From Alopecurus myosuroides (lineage: Eukaryota; Streptophyta; Magnoliopsida; Poales; Poaceae): a DNA stretch of 64,000 bases. A program made the position numbers and the translations under genes. The stretch covers positions 23,630,536 to 23,694,535 of the forward strand of contig CM054062.1 in assembly GCA_028641055.1 (NCBI GenBank), written 5' to 3'. Below are positions 1 through 13,200 of the stretch, one piece after another. The first letter of the stretch is position 1. Every line of letters starts with the position of its first letter. The notes beneath the pieces are model-generated. The model saw nothing but the letters and a program-made list of their open reading frames with translations. It searched no databases and was not told the DNA's origin.

Positions 1-252
1 TTTTATGTTTTGCTAGACTTTTAACCAAGTCCATGATCAATAAATATGAACAACTCACAACATAAGCTAATATTGAAGACAAGATTAGGAACTATTGTTT
101 GTTCATGTCTTCACACCGCACAAATATTCTCCTTTGAAAACTCACTTTTTAAGTGCTATAGCAGCTGTAGCACGATGATATAAACTTAATTCTAAACTTG
201 GAGATAGAATAATAACTGAATATTATTATCTCTAGTGCATATCTCCAACAAC
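1..252 (-). mobile_element. Partial Copia-type LTR running off the left edge
   Basis: Read on the minus strand, a sequence starting TGTTGGAGATATGCACTAGA begins exactly at 252, where the coding trace of an older Copia element stops (its pre-integrase domain is readable to about 258). The opening TGTTGG, the following GAGATATGC and the AT-rich continuation match how several grass Copia LTRs begin, including the two complete ones in this window. The five bases next to it (253-257, ACAAC) would be one half of a target duplication. The other half lies outside the window, so this cannot be confirmed. Confidence 0.45.
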
Positions 253-257
253 AACTA

Positions 258-2112
258 TGTCACTTATAACCTTTGGCAATAGTGAAATTCGGAACTAAAC
301 TTAAACTAGATAGCGGAGACCGTAAATCAAAATTAATACGATATAATCTAGAGTGTCAAACACTAGCATCTGCACCAATATTACCACAAATATGGTTTAT
401 TGACTTAGTGAAAAGTTCGGAAAGTGAAAAGCGGAACAACCCTCTACACTCGTAACCTTTACCATTAAATTGTTAAAATCTCGACACAACTACTTTATTG
501 GATTCAAACTCCACTTTAAACCCATATTTCCAAAGAAGGAAGCTGTTGATGAGATTCTTATTCATAATAGAGACATGCTGCACGATCTCCCCCGAAGAAA
601 ACTTCAAATCTATCATGCCAACACTACGAACAGTAGCATGCGACCCATTTCCCATTAGGACGGAAGAATCCCGAGCAACCTGATAAAAAGTGAACATAGA
701 TATGTCAGCACACACATGAACATTAGCACCCGTATCAATTCACCAACATGGAGATTGAAAACTGAAAATATCATCGGTAAATTACCGTATCCATCAACAT
801 TGCTAACGGTCACGAAACTGACATTCTTGAAACATTTTTTTGCCTTTCTTGTCTGCACGCTTTGGCCAGTTAACAAAGAAGTTTCCGAGGTTTCCACATG
901 TATAGCATTCGAGCTCAGCTTGGTTCAATATCTTCTTCTTCATCATCTTCTTTTTCTTCTTCTTGAAGGAAGTATTATTGACAAGACTATTGAACTAGGG
1001 CTTGTAATTCCCTTTGGTCTTACTGTTGTTCTTGACATGATGATTTTTTCTGCACCATGTTGGCGCTAGACTGAACATAGCCACCGCTGTCATTATTGTC
1101 CTTTGCCCGAATTTCCTCCTCAACATCAAGAGACACTATCAAATTTTCAACCGATATCTCATGTCTCTTATGTTTGAGAGATGTGGCGAAACTCCTCCAT
1201 GAAGAAGATAGCTTTGCAAAAATGCATCCAACCACAAACTTGTCGCGCAAAACAACCTTGAGGAGTTCAAGCCCTCTAGCAATGCACTTTATTTCATGAG
1301 CCCATTTGACTACATAATGGTAATTCTCCATGTTGTAATTATGAAAACTCTCCATGATATACAGTTCACTTCCTGTATAGGATGCATCGAATTTAGCATT
1401 CAGTGCATTCCAGAGCTCCTTACCGTTTTCGATGTGCATATACACATCGCACAGACGTACTGGACCTAGCTTTCTCAAATCATGAACTAGAGTAGCAAGT
1501 TAACATGATTGCGCTAGGTGAATGAAAGGGTGTGTATAACCGGGTTTGGTTTGTTTCCATGACCACTAAGGTTGCTCTCCAAGTTGGCTTGGAGTTTGTT
1601 AGATCTCAACTTATGGGTGTGTGCTTGGAGTTGGAGTTTCTATTTTCTTGTGTATCTTATGGTTTGTGGATCCACCACTTCGCTCGTCGTGCTCTTTATG
1701 AGCCTCATGTGTGCTTCCAGTTGTGTTTCATATATGTTTACTCTGATTATCACTTGCCTGTCATGGACGTCCGACAGTACAAGAGAGGTGCTGCCGGATT
1801 TTCCACTTAACTGGTTGAATGTGGGTTGTAGATTTGAGGTAACATCTCTTCTTACCAGAAGGGGTATTATAGTTGGTCCATCGAAGACACCCATACCACA
1901 ACCTGTGAAATTAGTGTTTTCTTCCTTTAACTTGTTCTGAACTTCATCAGATATATAGCCCATTCGGAAAGACCATTACCAATTATGTCCCACACTTTTA
2001 TGGATCGGCCATAGTTGCATCTCACTTGCCATCTCTTAAAGTGCGTACCGGTCAACCTTTCCGATCTCATTGCATCGATAAAAACAGCCATACTTAGTTC
2101 AGGAAATGGCAT
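258..2112 (-). pseudogene. Decayed Copia gag, protease and pre-integrase fragment
   Basis: Read leftward from an ATG at 2112, the trace opens with a Copia gag N-terminus (FTGTHFKRWQ-like, seen as LTGTHFKRWQVRC). A Copia gag core at 1020-1478 includes RLCDVYMHIENGKELWNALN and VENLIVSLDVEEE. A weak zinc-knuckle region lies near 850. A retropepsin-like segment at about 473-720 carries the DTGA-type context before VHVCADIS. The GAG-pre-integrase part (HSRLYRINF, then FTIAKGYKCHSC) follows, down to about 258. Several frameshifts and stops break it, and a block of about 400 bp (1467-1873) interrupts gag. In the family these segments build the capsid, mature the polyprotein and lead into integrase. 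Nothing here could be functional. The element's leader lies at 2113-2337 and resumes at 17704. Confidence 0.7.
1467..1873. other. Unidentified ~400-bp insertion inside the old Copia gag
   Basis: The gag reading is lost at about 1880 (after KEENTNFTGCGM-like residues) and resumes at about 1466 (RLCDVYMHI). Short similar hexamers flank the block (TGGACC at 1461-1466, TGGTCC at 1874-1879), as an eroded target duplication would. No terminal inverted repeats, poly-A tail or coding similarity were seen. It could be a decayed non-autonomous transposon or filler DNA. Confidence 0.35.
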
Positions 2113-2337
2113 ATAATTAGGTTTCTAGATTGTTGAATAGTTAGGCATAATTCCGTGATTAATTCCAGCATATAGATCATGACAACACACCTATTAAAAT
2201 GTAAAACTCGAGTATGCTAGATGCAGTAAACAACATGAATAGCAGCAACACGATATCCCTAAACATGTATCAACAAACATGTTAAACCGGTGGATTGGGA
2301 CAAACATCACGCACCGATCGTTCGCAGAGGAAGTAAC
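2113..2337 (-). other. Leader of the old Copia, up to the Copia-1 target site
   Basis: This AT-rich stretch upstream of the old Copia gag has no coding trace and no recognisable primer-binding site. It ends with GTAAC (2333-2337), the left copy of the 5-bp target duplication of Copia-1. The same sequence continues at 17704 on the other side of that insertion. Confidence 0.5.
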
Positions 2338-3667
2338 TGTTGGAACGCGTAGAGATAAACAAAAACTTTTCCTACGCGATACTTCCAAGATCTAGCCGAG
2401 GTAGAAAGCCACGATGATTACCACTAGACGCGCGGTTGCGGATTATCGGTGAAGCGCGTCGGGGCAGTGCAGTCCCACGATCCGGTCCGGCCGATCCAAT
2501 CCCTCGAACGTCGAAGTGCTGAACGTACAACACCTCTGCCGGTATCCACACGTACGAGGAGGAGCTCCGACGGCGGACTGCTAGGTCCGGTGCGGCGGCT
2601 GGACTGAGTGGGGCTAGGGTTCCCAACGCATGGGAGAGTGGACTAACGTGCCCGTTGGGCAACCTGCGCCCCTCTTTATATAGCGTATGGTAATGGGCTG
2701 CACAACACTTGTGGCCCATTCCCTCTGTGAGTCCGACTCACTAACTCAGTCCATTTCCGGTTTGGGTCCAACCCAACCAATACTTGCTCCCGCTCTTAAG
2801 TGTGCGACCCTGCAGGCTCATGGCGACTTGGACACGATTGGAGTCCAACTCCCAATCGATCAATCGGTAGCGGCTCCTAGCAGAACGTGCCGACTCCCAA
2901 GTACCATTGAGTCATGACGACATACCTTTCAATGTGATATTCATCTTAGTCCTTTTTGCCTCACGATATATCTTGTCGAGCTATAGGCGATTTATCGTCA
3001 TCCCTTAAATAGTTCAACTCTGTTCTCGATCCGTGATATGTGATTCACCTGACTAACTCTTAGTCAACAGACACAGTTAACACTTAACTGAGTTGCGCAT
3101 GGCCATGCTTCCTGAATCATATCACTCGAGAGGGCCCAGAGAATATCTCTCCAATCGGAGGGGCAAAATCCCATCTTGATTATCCACATCACGCAGCTTG
3201 CTTCTCATTCGACCCGAACTCTGCCTTTATAGTTGCCTTGCCACAGAACAACGTTTGACAGAACCTAAGTCGGTGATCCACAACTCGGATTGTGCGACAA
3301 TCTCAGGTCTAAGGAGTACATTGATTGAGACATGCAAATGACGACTTGATCGTTGCATCTCAATGTGGGTCAGTCCGACTTGCTAAACTCTTTAGCCAAG
3401 TCCGTGAACGTTGGAATGGCATCACCATGCCCATGAAAAGTGGAACCGTGTCATCAGCCAACACTCACATTAGTCTAGGGTGTGTGTCCAGCACAACCTT
3501 AACGACCAAGGACAATTAGCATGAACAACATGAATACATAGTTCCACAATCGAATCACATATTCAATGACATATATCAGATGTTCAAACCAAAGGACAAC
3601 TTAATAACTTTATGAATACATTGGGAATTACATCATCTATGATTGCCTCTAGGGCATATTCCCAACA
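2338..3667 (-). repeat. Copia-1 3' LTR
   Basis: 1330 bp, TGTTGG...CCAACA. A TATA-like box (read on the minus strand as GCTATATAAAG) lies at about 2674-2684. The right LTR matches it base for base in length up to 3598, where the LINE interrupts that copy. Confidence 0.92.
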
Positions 3668-3682
3668 GTCTCCCACTTGCAC
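3668..3682 (-). other. Copia-1 polypurine tract
   Basis: On the minus strand the purine-rich GTGCAAGTGGGAGAC directly precedes the 3' LTR. This is the plus-strand priming site of reverse transcription. The identical sequence occupies the same place in Copia-2 (47266-47280). Confidence 0.8.
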
Positions 3683-3702
3683 TAGAGTCAATCATCTTGG
3701 CA

Positions 3703-6700
3703 TCATATGCCTAGGCATCTAATGCCCATACCTCTCGTGTGCGCCTCATGCTTAGGCCGTGGTAGCGCCTTTATCAACGGATCTGCAATGTTTGCATCCG
3801 TGTGTACTTTGCATAACTTGATATCACCTTGTTCGACAAACTGGCGAATGAGGTGGTACCGCATGAGTATATGTTTGTTCTTCTGGTGTTGTCTAGGTTC
3901 CTTGGCCTGTGCGATAGCACCATTGTTGTCACAATATACGTCCAAAGGATTGGACGCGCCCTGAACCACACCAAGATCCATCAGGAGGTTCCTGATCCAA
4001 ACAACTTCCTTTGCCGCCTCTGAGGCAGCAATATACTCAGCCTCTGTTGTAGATGCAGACACCGTATCTTGCTTGGAACTCTTCCAGCTCACAGCCCCTC
4101 CGTTCATCACGAACACGTATCCAGATTGCGAACGAGAATCATCTGAGTCGGTGAGATAACTTGCATCCGTGTAACCCTTTACACTGAATTACTCATCACC
4201 TCCATAAAGTAGGAACATTTCCTTAGTATTTCTCAAATACTTAAGGATGTTTTTAACCGCTGCCCAGTGGGCTTTGCCAGGGTCAGCCTGGTATCTGCTC
4301 GTAACACTTAGAGCATAGGAAACATCTGTCCTAGTACAAATCATGGCATACATGATGGATCCGATTGCCGAAGCATACAGAATCACACTCATCTGACTTC
4401 GCTCATCAGTCGTCGAAGGACACTGAGTCTTGCTAAGTTTTATGCCATGGGACATCGGTAAGAATCCCTTCTTGGACTCTTCCATTTTGAATTTCTTCAA
4501 AACCTTGTCCAGATAAGTACTCTGACTCAATCCAATGAGCCGCCTTGATCTATCTCTATAGATCCTGATTCCTAATATGTAAGTTGCCTCACCCAAATCC
4601 TTCATTGAGAAACTCCTTTCCAATGACTCTTTGGTTTCTTGCAACATCATGACATCATTTTCAATCAGTAATATGTCATCCACATATAAGATTAGAAAAT
4701 TAACTTTGCTCCCACTAAACTTCTTGTATAAACAAGAATCATGATCGCTCTTGATGAAGCCAAACGATTTGACTACCTCATCAAAACGAATGTTCCAACT
4801 CCGAGATGCTTGCTTCAACCCATAAATGGATTTCTGAAGTTTGCATACCTTGTCAGCGTTAGCTGGATCGACAAAACCTTCGGGCTGTATCATATACACG
4901 TCCTCAGTTAAATTTCCATTAAGGAAAGCCGTCTTGACATCCATCTGCCATATCTCATAGTCGAAATAGGCTGCTATGGCTAACATGCATGATTCGAATT
5001 GATTTAAGCATCGCTACGGGCGAGAAGGTCTCATCGTAGTCAACTCCTTGAACTTGTCGGAACCCCTTCGCGACAAGTCGTGCTTTATAGACGGAAATAT
5101 TTCCATCCATATCAATTTTCTTCTTAAAGACCCATTTGCACTCGACGGGTCTTGCACCGTCAGGCAGATCAACCAAATTCCAACCTTGGTTTTCATCCAT
5201 GAACTTTAACTCGGATCTCATGGCTCCAAGCCATGATTCGGAATCAGATCCCACCATCGCTTCCGAATAAGTTGCCGGCTCATTACTGTCTAACAGTAAA
5301 ACATCTCGAGCACTCTGTAATCTGGCAGATCTCCGTGGTTCAGGTGCTGTTACCGGTGTAGGTACCACGACCGGCTCAACCTCCAAGGCGTTCGCCGACT
5401 CGCCCCTAGCCGGTTCCTCTCGAACTTCTTCGAGTTGCACTGTGCTTCCACTGACTTCCCGACTGAGAAACTCTTTCTCAAGGAAGACACCATTCCGAGC
5501 GACAAACACTTTGCCCTCTTCCCGGTTGTAGAAGTAGTACCCCAAGGTTTTCCTTGGATACCCCACGAAAATACACTTATCCGACTTGGGCGTGAGCTTG
5601 TCCGACTGAAGTCGCTTGACAAATACCTCACAACCCCAAATCTTAAGAAAAGACAAACTTGGCTTTTTGCCCGTCCACATCTCATGTGGTGTCTTCTCTA
5701 CTGACTTTGATGGTACTCTGTTTAGTGTGAAAGCTGCAGTTTCTAGACAATAACCCCAAAATGATAAAGGTAGATCTGTCCGACTCATCATTGATTGTAC
5801 CATGTCCAACAAGGTCCGATTTCTCCGTTCCGATACACCATTTCTCTGCGGTGTACCCGGCGGAGTGAGTTGAGGAACTATTCCACAACCCTTTAGATGG
5901 TCATCAAACTCATGGCTCATGTACTCGCCTCCACGGTCCGACCGTAGAAACTTTATTTTCTTGCCGAGCTGATTTTGTACCTCACTCTGGAATTCCTTGA
6001 ACTTTTCAAAGGCTTCCGACTTGTGTTTCATTAAATAGATATATCCATACCTACTCAAATCATCAGTGAAGGTAATGAAGTACTCATAACCACCTCTGGC
6101 TGTCGTGCTCATTGGACCACATACATCACTATGTATTAGTTCCAACAAGTTGGACGCCCTTTCACAACTCCTTGCAAAAGGTGTCTTGGTCATCTTGCCT
6201 AGTAGGCATGATTCGCATGTCTCGAATGACTCTAAGTCAAACGAAGTTAGAAGTCCATCATCATGGAGTTTCTTCATGCGCTTCCAACTTATATGACCAA
6301 GCCGACAATGCCAAAAGTAAGTCATATTCAGATCATTTGGTTTCAACCTTTTAACATTTATGTTATAGACCGATTCACTATCAAGATTTAAAATAAATAA
6401 CCCGTTCTGAACGGGTGCAAAGCCATGAAACATATCTTTCAAATATAAAGAACAACCATTATTCTTAATATTCGACTCATAACCTTGTCTCATCAAACAT
6501 GAGGCGGAAATAATGTTTCGACTAAGCGCTGGAACATAATAACAATTATTTAGTTCCAAAATAAATCCTGAAGGTAAATAAAGTTGCATCGTGCCGACTT
6601 CCAACGCAGCGACTCTCGCCTTGTTGCCGACCCGAATGTCAACCTCTCCTCTTGCCACGCTCCTAGTTCTTACCAGTCCCTGCAACGAGTTGCATATGTG

Positions 6701-7648
6701 AATAACTGATCCGGTATCATATACCCAAGAACTATTAGGCGCATCAGCAAGATAAATGTCTATAACATTGCACACAAGCGTACCTGAGTTGGAAGTCACA
6801 CCTCCACTCTTGGCTCTGTCAGCCAAATACTTGGTGCAGTTCCTCTTCCAGTGGCCATCTTGCTTGCAATAGAAGCAGTTGGCTCCGGCTGTAGGAGAAG
6901 GTTTAGTCTTTGAGGGAGCACTCTGGACAGGGCCATGGGTGCTACCTCCTGACTTATCCTTCTTCTTCTTAGTCCAAGAACTCTTCTTGAATTTAGCCTT
7001 ATTCTGCACCATCAACACTTGACTGGTGCCTTTCTTGATATCATCCTCTGCCGTTTTGAGCATCCCATGTAATTCAGTGATACTCTTATCCATACCATGC
7101 ATATGGTAGTTCGAGATGAACGAACCATACGCACTAGGAAGAGAGTTCAGAATTATATCAGTAGCGAACTCTTCATTAATTGGGAAGCCCAGCCGATCCA
7201 AAGACTGTATGTAACCAATCATCTTGATTACATGCGGACTCAGTGGATCGCCGTCTTTCAGCTTACAGCCAAGCAAAGCTTGAGAGACTTGATACCTCTC
7301 AGTCTTTGCTTGAGCCTGGAACATACTTTTGAGGCTTTCGATCATATCGTAGGCCTCAACATTCTCGAACTGCTGCAGCAAGTCCGGTTCCATGTGTGCA
7401 AGCATAAGACAGCTAATTTCCGTAGACTCATCTCTAGTCTTACGGTAGGCATTTGTGACAGCGACAGTCGCATCATCATCAGGCTCTTCTGGAAGTGGAG
7501 TTTCTAGAACATGTTCTTTCTTGTCATGCTTGAGGACTATCCTCAGATTACGATACCAGTTGGTGAAATTAGTTCCATTAAGCTTATCTTTCTCTAGGAT
7601 TGACCTCAACGCAAACGTGGACAACTGAGGAAGGTTGCTAGGTGCCAT
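3703..7648 (-). pseudogene. Copia-1 gag-pol polyprotein, broken by a frameshift and a stop
   Basis: From the ATG at 7648 the order is: gag; a CCHC zinc knuckle (CFYCKQDGHWKRNC) near residue 260; an aspartic protease (WVYDTGSVIHIC); a GAG-pre-integrase HCRLGHIS segment; integrase with the D,D,E residues in HSDVCGP, FTDDLSRYG and NGVSERRNRTLLD; then reverse transcriptase. A duplicated CATG at about 4984-4991 shifts the frame inside reverse transcriptase, so the first frame ends at 4955. Reverse transcriptase continues in another frame with LYVDDILLI. A TAA at 4189-4191 then cuts off RNase H, still legible to 3703 (TEAEYIAASEA, DNNGAIA, HTDANIADPL). Domain order protease-integrase-RT-RNase H is diagnostic of Copia. 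No product from this copy should support transposition. Confidence 0.9.
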
Positions 7649-8973
7649 TGATCTACAACAGAAAATACGCAAAAACACTTAAGACATGTATTCATAAAAG
7701 AGCAGGCATATTAAACGTTTTAATACTTATGCTCCCACTAGAACCAACATCCCTCCGATGGTTGCTAAGTGATTCAAGATCCTAAATAAGCAAGCCGACT
7801 AGTGAGCTTTAGCATCACCGCTAGCCGTCAAGTGATCTAGGTAGGCAACACCTTGCCAATCGTATCCCTATACGACTCTTGTTAGTTGGGTGACATCACA
7901 TGCCCCGGCTCCCAACCTACCTCGCCCCGAGCCCCACAACCGTTGTGATGGACTCGTCTAGATTACCAAGTGCTTCTGCTTGTAAGAGTCCGACTCAAAC
8001 CCACCTAACCGAAAAGAATTGGTAGCACCTCAATTTTATGAGCCCACTACCAAGAATGTCCGACTTGTGATGGTGCAGCACTGGCGGGGCGACCGACTAG
8101 ACCTTCTTTGAGGGATTAAAGAATCTACCAACTATCTAAATAGAGGTAAACAGAGACATAACAATAACACAAATAAAGCAATTATAATGTGAAATGGTAT
8201 GGCTCTCTTCATGGTGATCTCCATCTCCACAAAGCTTGCAAGTCGACTCGTGCCAACTCTTGTCACGTGCCATCTTGCTCCATGTAGCCGACTTGTACAT
8301 CGACTTGCATGCCACCGGGTTCTCCAACAAGCTACACTAGCTAGTAAATGAAAATTTACATAGAGAATCCGACACGCAGGACGGTATACAATAAAATGAC
8401 AGCACCTAGGCTCCAGCCGGCTGACACAAACATGATACGCAGATCATGTATGGATTACACATTATCATATGCACATAAGCCATATCATTCACAACTTCCT
8501 GCAAAAACAAGTTATGCATAGATACGATATCTACCGGCGTTGTGAACTCGCAACGACATCTAAGGCGCTACGACAGGGCGAAGCCGGCGGTCCGATCATG
8601 GATTTCGGAAAACGCAGATCTCATCTGCATTCCGATCATGGATTTCTTCATCGGATAAAACGATTTTACCCGAATCTGATCCGTATTCCGATTCGACCAA
8701 ACTCTTTGATCTTCGATCACCGCAACTGGATTTATGTGTCACGGTATACCCCGATGGCGGAAACCGACCGGTAGGGGTAAGTTGTTCCACGACCTTAGCA
8801 GTATGATCACGGAAACCAGATCATCCATTAACCCCGAGTACGATTGATCCAATCAACCTTGTACAAAACCGATCTATCTCATGGACCGACCACCAAAACA
8901 GCAATTAGATCACATCTAACGCTAACTACATATCACATATGTACGGATCTCGGGCCTAATACCAGAAGCTACC
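7649..8973 (-). other. Copia-1 untranslated leader
   Basis: About 1.3 kb lies between the primer-binding site and the gag ATG, with no convincing ORF. The pentamer-like motif GTCCGACT recurs, and CCGATCATGGATTTC appears twice (near 8591 and 8632). The position is that of the packaging and priming leader of the genomic RNA. Copia-2 has a leader of similar length. Confidence 0.6.
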
Positions 8974-8985
8974 GCTCTGATACCA
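8974..8985 (-). other. Copia-1 primer-binding site (initiator tRNA-Met type)
   Basis: The minus strand reads TGGTATCAGAGC, complementary to the 3' end of plant initiator tRNA-Met. It is one base away from the 5' LTR that starts at 8987 on the plus strand. This fixes the orientation of the element. Confidence 0.9.
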
Positions 8986-8986
8986 C

Positions 8987-10247
8987 TGTTGGAACGCGTA
9001 GAGATAAACAAAAACTTTTCCTACGCGATACTTCCAAGATCTAGCCGAGGTAGAAGGCCACGATGATTACCACTAGACGCGCGGTTGCGGATTATCGGTG
9101 AAGCGCGTCGGGGCAGTGCAGTCCCACGATCCGGTCCGGCCGATCCAATCCCTCGAACGTCGAAGTGCTGAACGTACAACACCTCTGCCGGTATCCACAC
9201 GTACGAGGAGGAGCTCCGACGGCGGACTGCTAGGTCCGGTGCGGCGGCTGGACTGAGTGGGGCTAGGGTTCCCAACGCATGGGAGAGTGGACTAACGTGC
9301 CCGTTGGGCAACCTGCGCCCCTCTTTATATAGCGTATGGTAATGGGCTGCACAACACTTGTGGCCCATTCCCTCTGTGAGTCCGACTCACTAACTCAGTC
9401 CATTTCCGGTTTGGGTCCAACCCAACCAATACTTGCTCCCGCTCTTAAGTGTGCGACCCTGCAGGCTCATGGCGACTTGGACACGATTGGAGTCCAACTC
9501 CCAATCGATCAATCGGTAGCGGCTCCTAGCAGAACGTGCCGACTCCCAAGTACCATTGAGTCATGACGACATACCTTTCAATGTGATATTCATCTTAGTC
9601 CTTTTTGCCTCACGATATATCTTGTCGAGCTATAGGCGATTTATCGTCATCCCTTAAATAGTTCAACTCTGTTCTCGATCCGTGATATGTGATTCACCTG
9701 ACTAACTCTTAGTCAACAGACACAGTTAACACTTAACTGAGTTGCGCATGGCCATGCTTCCTGAATCATATCACTCGAGAGGGCCCAGAGAATATCTCTC
9801 CAATCGGAGGGGCAAAATCCCATCTTGATTATCCACATCACGCAGCTTGCTTCTCATTCGACCCGAACTCTGCCTTTATAGTTGCCTTGTCACAGAACAA
9901 CGTTTGACAGAACCTAAGTCGGTGATCCACAACTCGGATTGTGCGACAATCTCAGGTCTAAGGATTACATTGATTGAGACATGCAAATGACGACTTGATC
10001 GTTGCATCTCAATGTGGGTCAGTCCGACTTGCTAAACTCTTTAGCCAAGTCCGTGAACGTTGGAATGGCATCACCATGCCCATGACAAGTGGAACCGTGT
10101 CATCAGCCAACACTCACATTAGTCTAGGGTGTGTGTCCAGCACAACCTTAACGACCAAGGACAATTAGTATGAACAACATGAATACATAGTTCCACAATC
10201 GAATCACATATTCAATGACATATATCAGATGTTCAAACCAAAGGACA
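8987..10247 (-). repeat. Copia-1 5' LTR, first part
   Basis: 1261 bp matching 2338-3598 without indels and with about five substitutions. A TATA-like box lies at about 9323-9333 (minus strand). The LTR is interrupted after 10247 by LINE-1. In the minus-strand reading, the 69 bases that open the LTR now lie 7.4 kb away at 17630-17698. Confidence 0.9.
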
Positions 10248-10268
10248 GAATAGTGGATTGAGGGAAAA

Positions 10269-13200
10269 ATGGTAACGGTCCGGGGCGACTGTGGGGGCGA
10301 CACCGTGGGCGACGAGGACATTGTCGGCCACCGTGGGCTGCCGTCGAGGCTAGGTAGGTTCTGGGCGCTAGCCGCGGATAGCGACGGAGACGATGACGAC
10401 GTCGCGGATCAGGCGCATAGTACAGTGACATCCTGGGATGCTTACTGTGCTACGCCACGAAGCGAAAGAGGACGCGATCTATCGAGATCAAGCTCCAAGC
10501 GCGCAGAGAAGAGGATCACGAAGATTAAGGCACAGAGATCGGCCGCTAATCATTTACAGGTATGGTCTCCCCCGAAATCACCGGTGTTTTCCTTTTTGAA
10601 GGTTGCAGCGACGAGGAAAGTACCGGATATGGAGCCGACAACGTTCGTTGAGGAAGGTGGTGAATCGGAGGGATGGATTCTGGTGCAGAGAAGGAAGGAT
10701 CCCTTGGGATCAGCGCGCGATCAAGGGAATTCGACTGAGTCCATGCAGGTAAGATCTGGACCAAAATTCAAAACCGCGGGTTTGCAGGCATATCAATCTC
10801 GGACTGCTTGTGATCGTATGCCATTGGGCGAGCGGTCAAGGCGAGATTTTAGGGATTTCGTGCCATTGGGCCCGCGAACAGAATCAAACGCATCCAAAAC
10901 GAATCACTCACCTCTATCTACGGGGGTCAAGGAAGGCAGGCGTATTGTCGTGCTGGCCTACCCTAATACCAGCGGAAAAAGGCTGCGTTCTATTCTAGGA
11001 TTGACCTGGAGGAGATCGGCAGCCGCTACCCGAGTCGTTTGCGCTCGTCCTGAGGGAGGCATGGCAGATCGAGGAAGGGGCCGTGGTCCACCGCTGCAGA
11101 ACAACGCCGGTAGAGTTGTCTACCCACCGGCGGGTCGTTTCAATGGGAACTTCGAGGCTGTTGATCAGGGTGGATATGGTGCTCAGGGGGAAGGAGGTAG
11201 AGGATTTGCTTTCAATGCCGCGCCGGCGATGCAAGGAGGTCAGCGCCGGAATTACCAACAGGGAGGGTACTACGGTGCCCGTGGTCGTCAGCGGTATGAC
11301 AACCAGGGGAGAGGTTTCCCGAGGGGGCGAGGAGGTGGTCGCCAGTTTGGCTATGGGTATGGAAGGTACCAAGGAGGAGTTAATCGATACCCTCAAGTTG
11401 CTGTGGCTCCGGTGGTGAACCAGGCACAGGCTATGCCTGCGGCGACGTCAGCTGTTCCCACTGCGTCTGCTCAGGTCACGGCTCCGGCGGTCACTCCTGT
11501 GGCCGGCCCTTCTGCTGGTCCTTCTAATGCATCCGTGATTGCACCGGTGCCAATTATTCCTCAAGCTGCTGTGACTACTGTGAGTGCGAATAGACAAGTG
11601 GTTACTCAGGACCAGCTAACGGAGGCTCTGAAAGGGAAGGCAGTGGATAGGAGAGCGTGTTTTAGGTGTGGATTATCGAGTCATCAGCTAGGTGATTGTG
11701 ACACACCGGTTTGTGTTATCTGTGAAGGCAGAGAGCATGTCTCGGCCCCATGTCATCTTCTATCAGCACCAAAGCCAAATTTGATGGTGTTTGGGTTTGC
11801 TAATGAGGACCTTATGTTCTTTGGGATGTCTTGCTCTGAGGATTATAAACCAAAGTTGCTAAATCATAGGCTAGCGTCTTTGGTGGTGAATGGTGGTGAA
11901 ATGACTATTCCTCAGATTATCAGTCAGCTTCAGAGGCTTGTGCCTAGAGAAAATTTTCAGTGGAGTGTATCTCAAGTTGGACACAATGTCTTCAAGGTTC
12001 AGTTTCCATCAAGGCAAGAGCTAGAGAGGTTGCAAGTTTTTGGGACTTTCTGTGTTCCTGGTAGTGAGTGCAAGATGACTATAGAAACTTGGTCTAAAAA
12101 AGTTGAGCCTATGGATACTCTTCCTGCTTTTTGGGTCAGAGTATCTGGTATACCGGAGGAACACATTGGAGATTACCTAGCGTTGTGGTCTGTTGGTTTT
12201 TTATTGGGAAAACCATTGAGGATTGACATGGATTTCACTAGAGAGCACAAGGTGTTGAGGATTTTGGTTGGTTGCTTGAACTACACTAAAATTCCTCCCA
12301 CATTTCCTTTCTTTATTAAAGATGGCATCTATAATTTATCCTTTGAAGTGGAAGGGGAAGCTGGTCAGGGAGAGGATGTTCAGATGGAGGATTCCCAGAG
12401 GGATAATGATGAGGATGATGGGCTTGGTGATGACTTCCAGGATGCATTGGCTAAGGAAGCTAGCTTAAAAAAGAATAATACAAATGCCAAAGGCTCTAAT
12501 GTTGATTCGGGTGCTGATCCTATGCTGGAGGGTGGCTCTAGTGGACACTCTAATGTGCAACATGGTCTAACTTGTTCTGCTGGTGGTTTGGTTTTTTCTC
12601 CATTAGTTCAGAAATATTTCGGTGAAGCTAGAGAGGAGATTCAGAGAGTTTTGTTTGGTGATGATAACTCAAATATGTCTAAGGCAACCGTGGATACTTG
12701 TATTGATAAGGAGCCTATGGTTGATTCGATCTCAGGTGGTGAATTCATGAAGAACACGCAGCACGTTGTCGCTGCCTGCCGTCTTGATGCAGAATCACTC
12801 TGCCGTGGCTCGGTTTTGGCCCCAGGGCAGGCTGCCGCGGGCAGTTTCTCTGCCGCGGGCACGGGACAGCACTTGGAGGCAGAACCTGCTGCCGCCGCTG
12901 CAGCGTTGGCTGCTGTGGGGGGTTTTGTGTCTGCCGCGGATCAACGACAGATGGATCAGACTGCTGTCGTTGAGAATTCGTGTGGTACGCCGAGGATGGG
13001 TTTTGTTGCGGTGAAAGGAAACATGGTGGCTTCATTGGAGGTCCCTACTGAACCTATGCAGCGAGCTGGTGTTGCTGTTGATGGATGCGTTTCGGAGGTG
13101 GATGCTGGCATCATTAAGAAGAATTTTTCTTCTACATCTCCTATTGTTGATGAAGGTAACAGTGAACTAATTATTGAAGAGGTTCTAGATACTTTCATTA

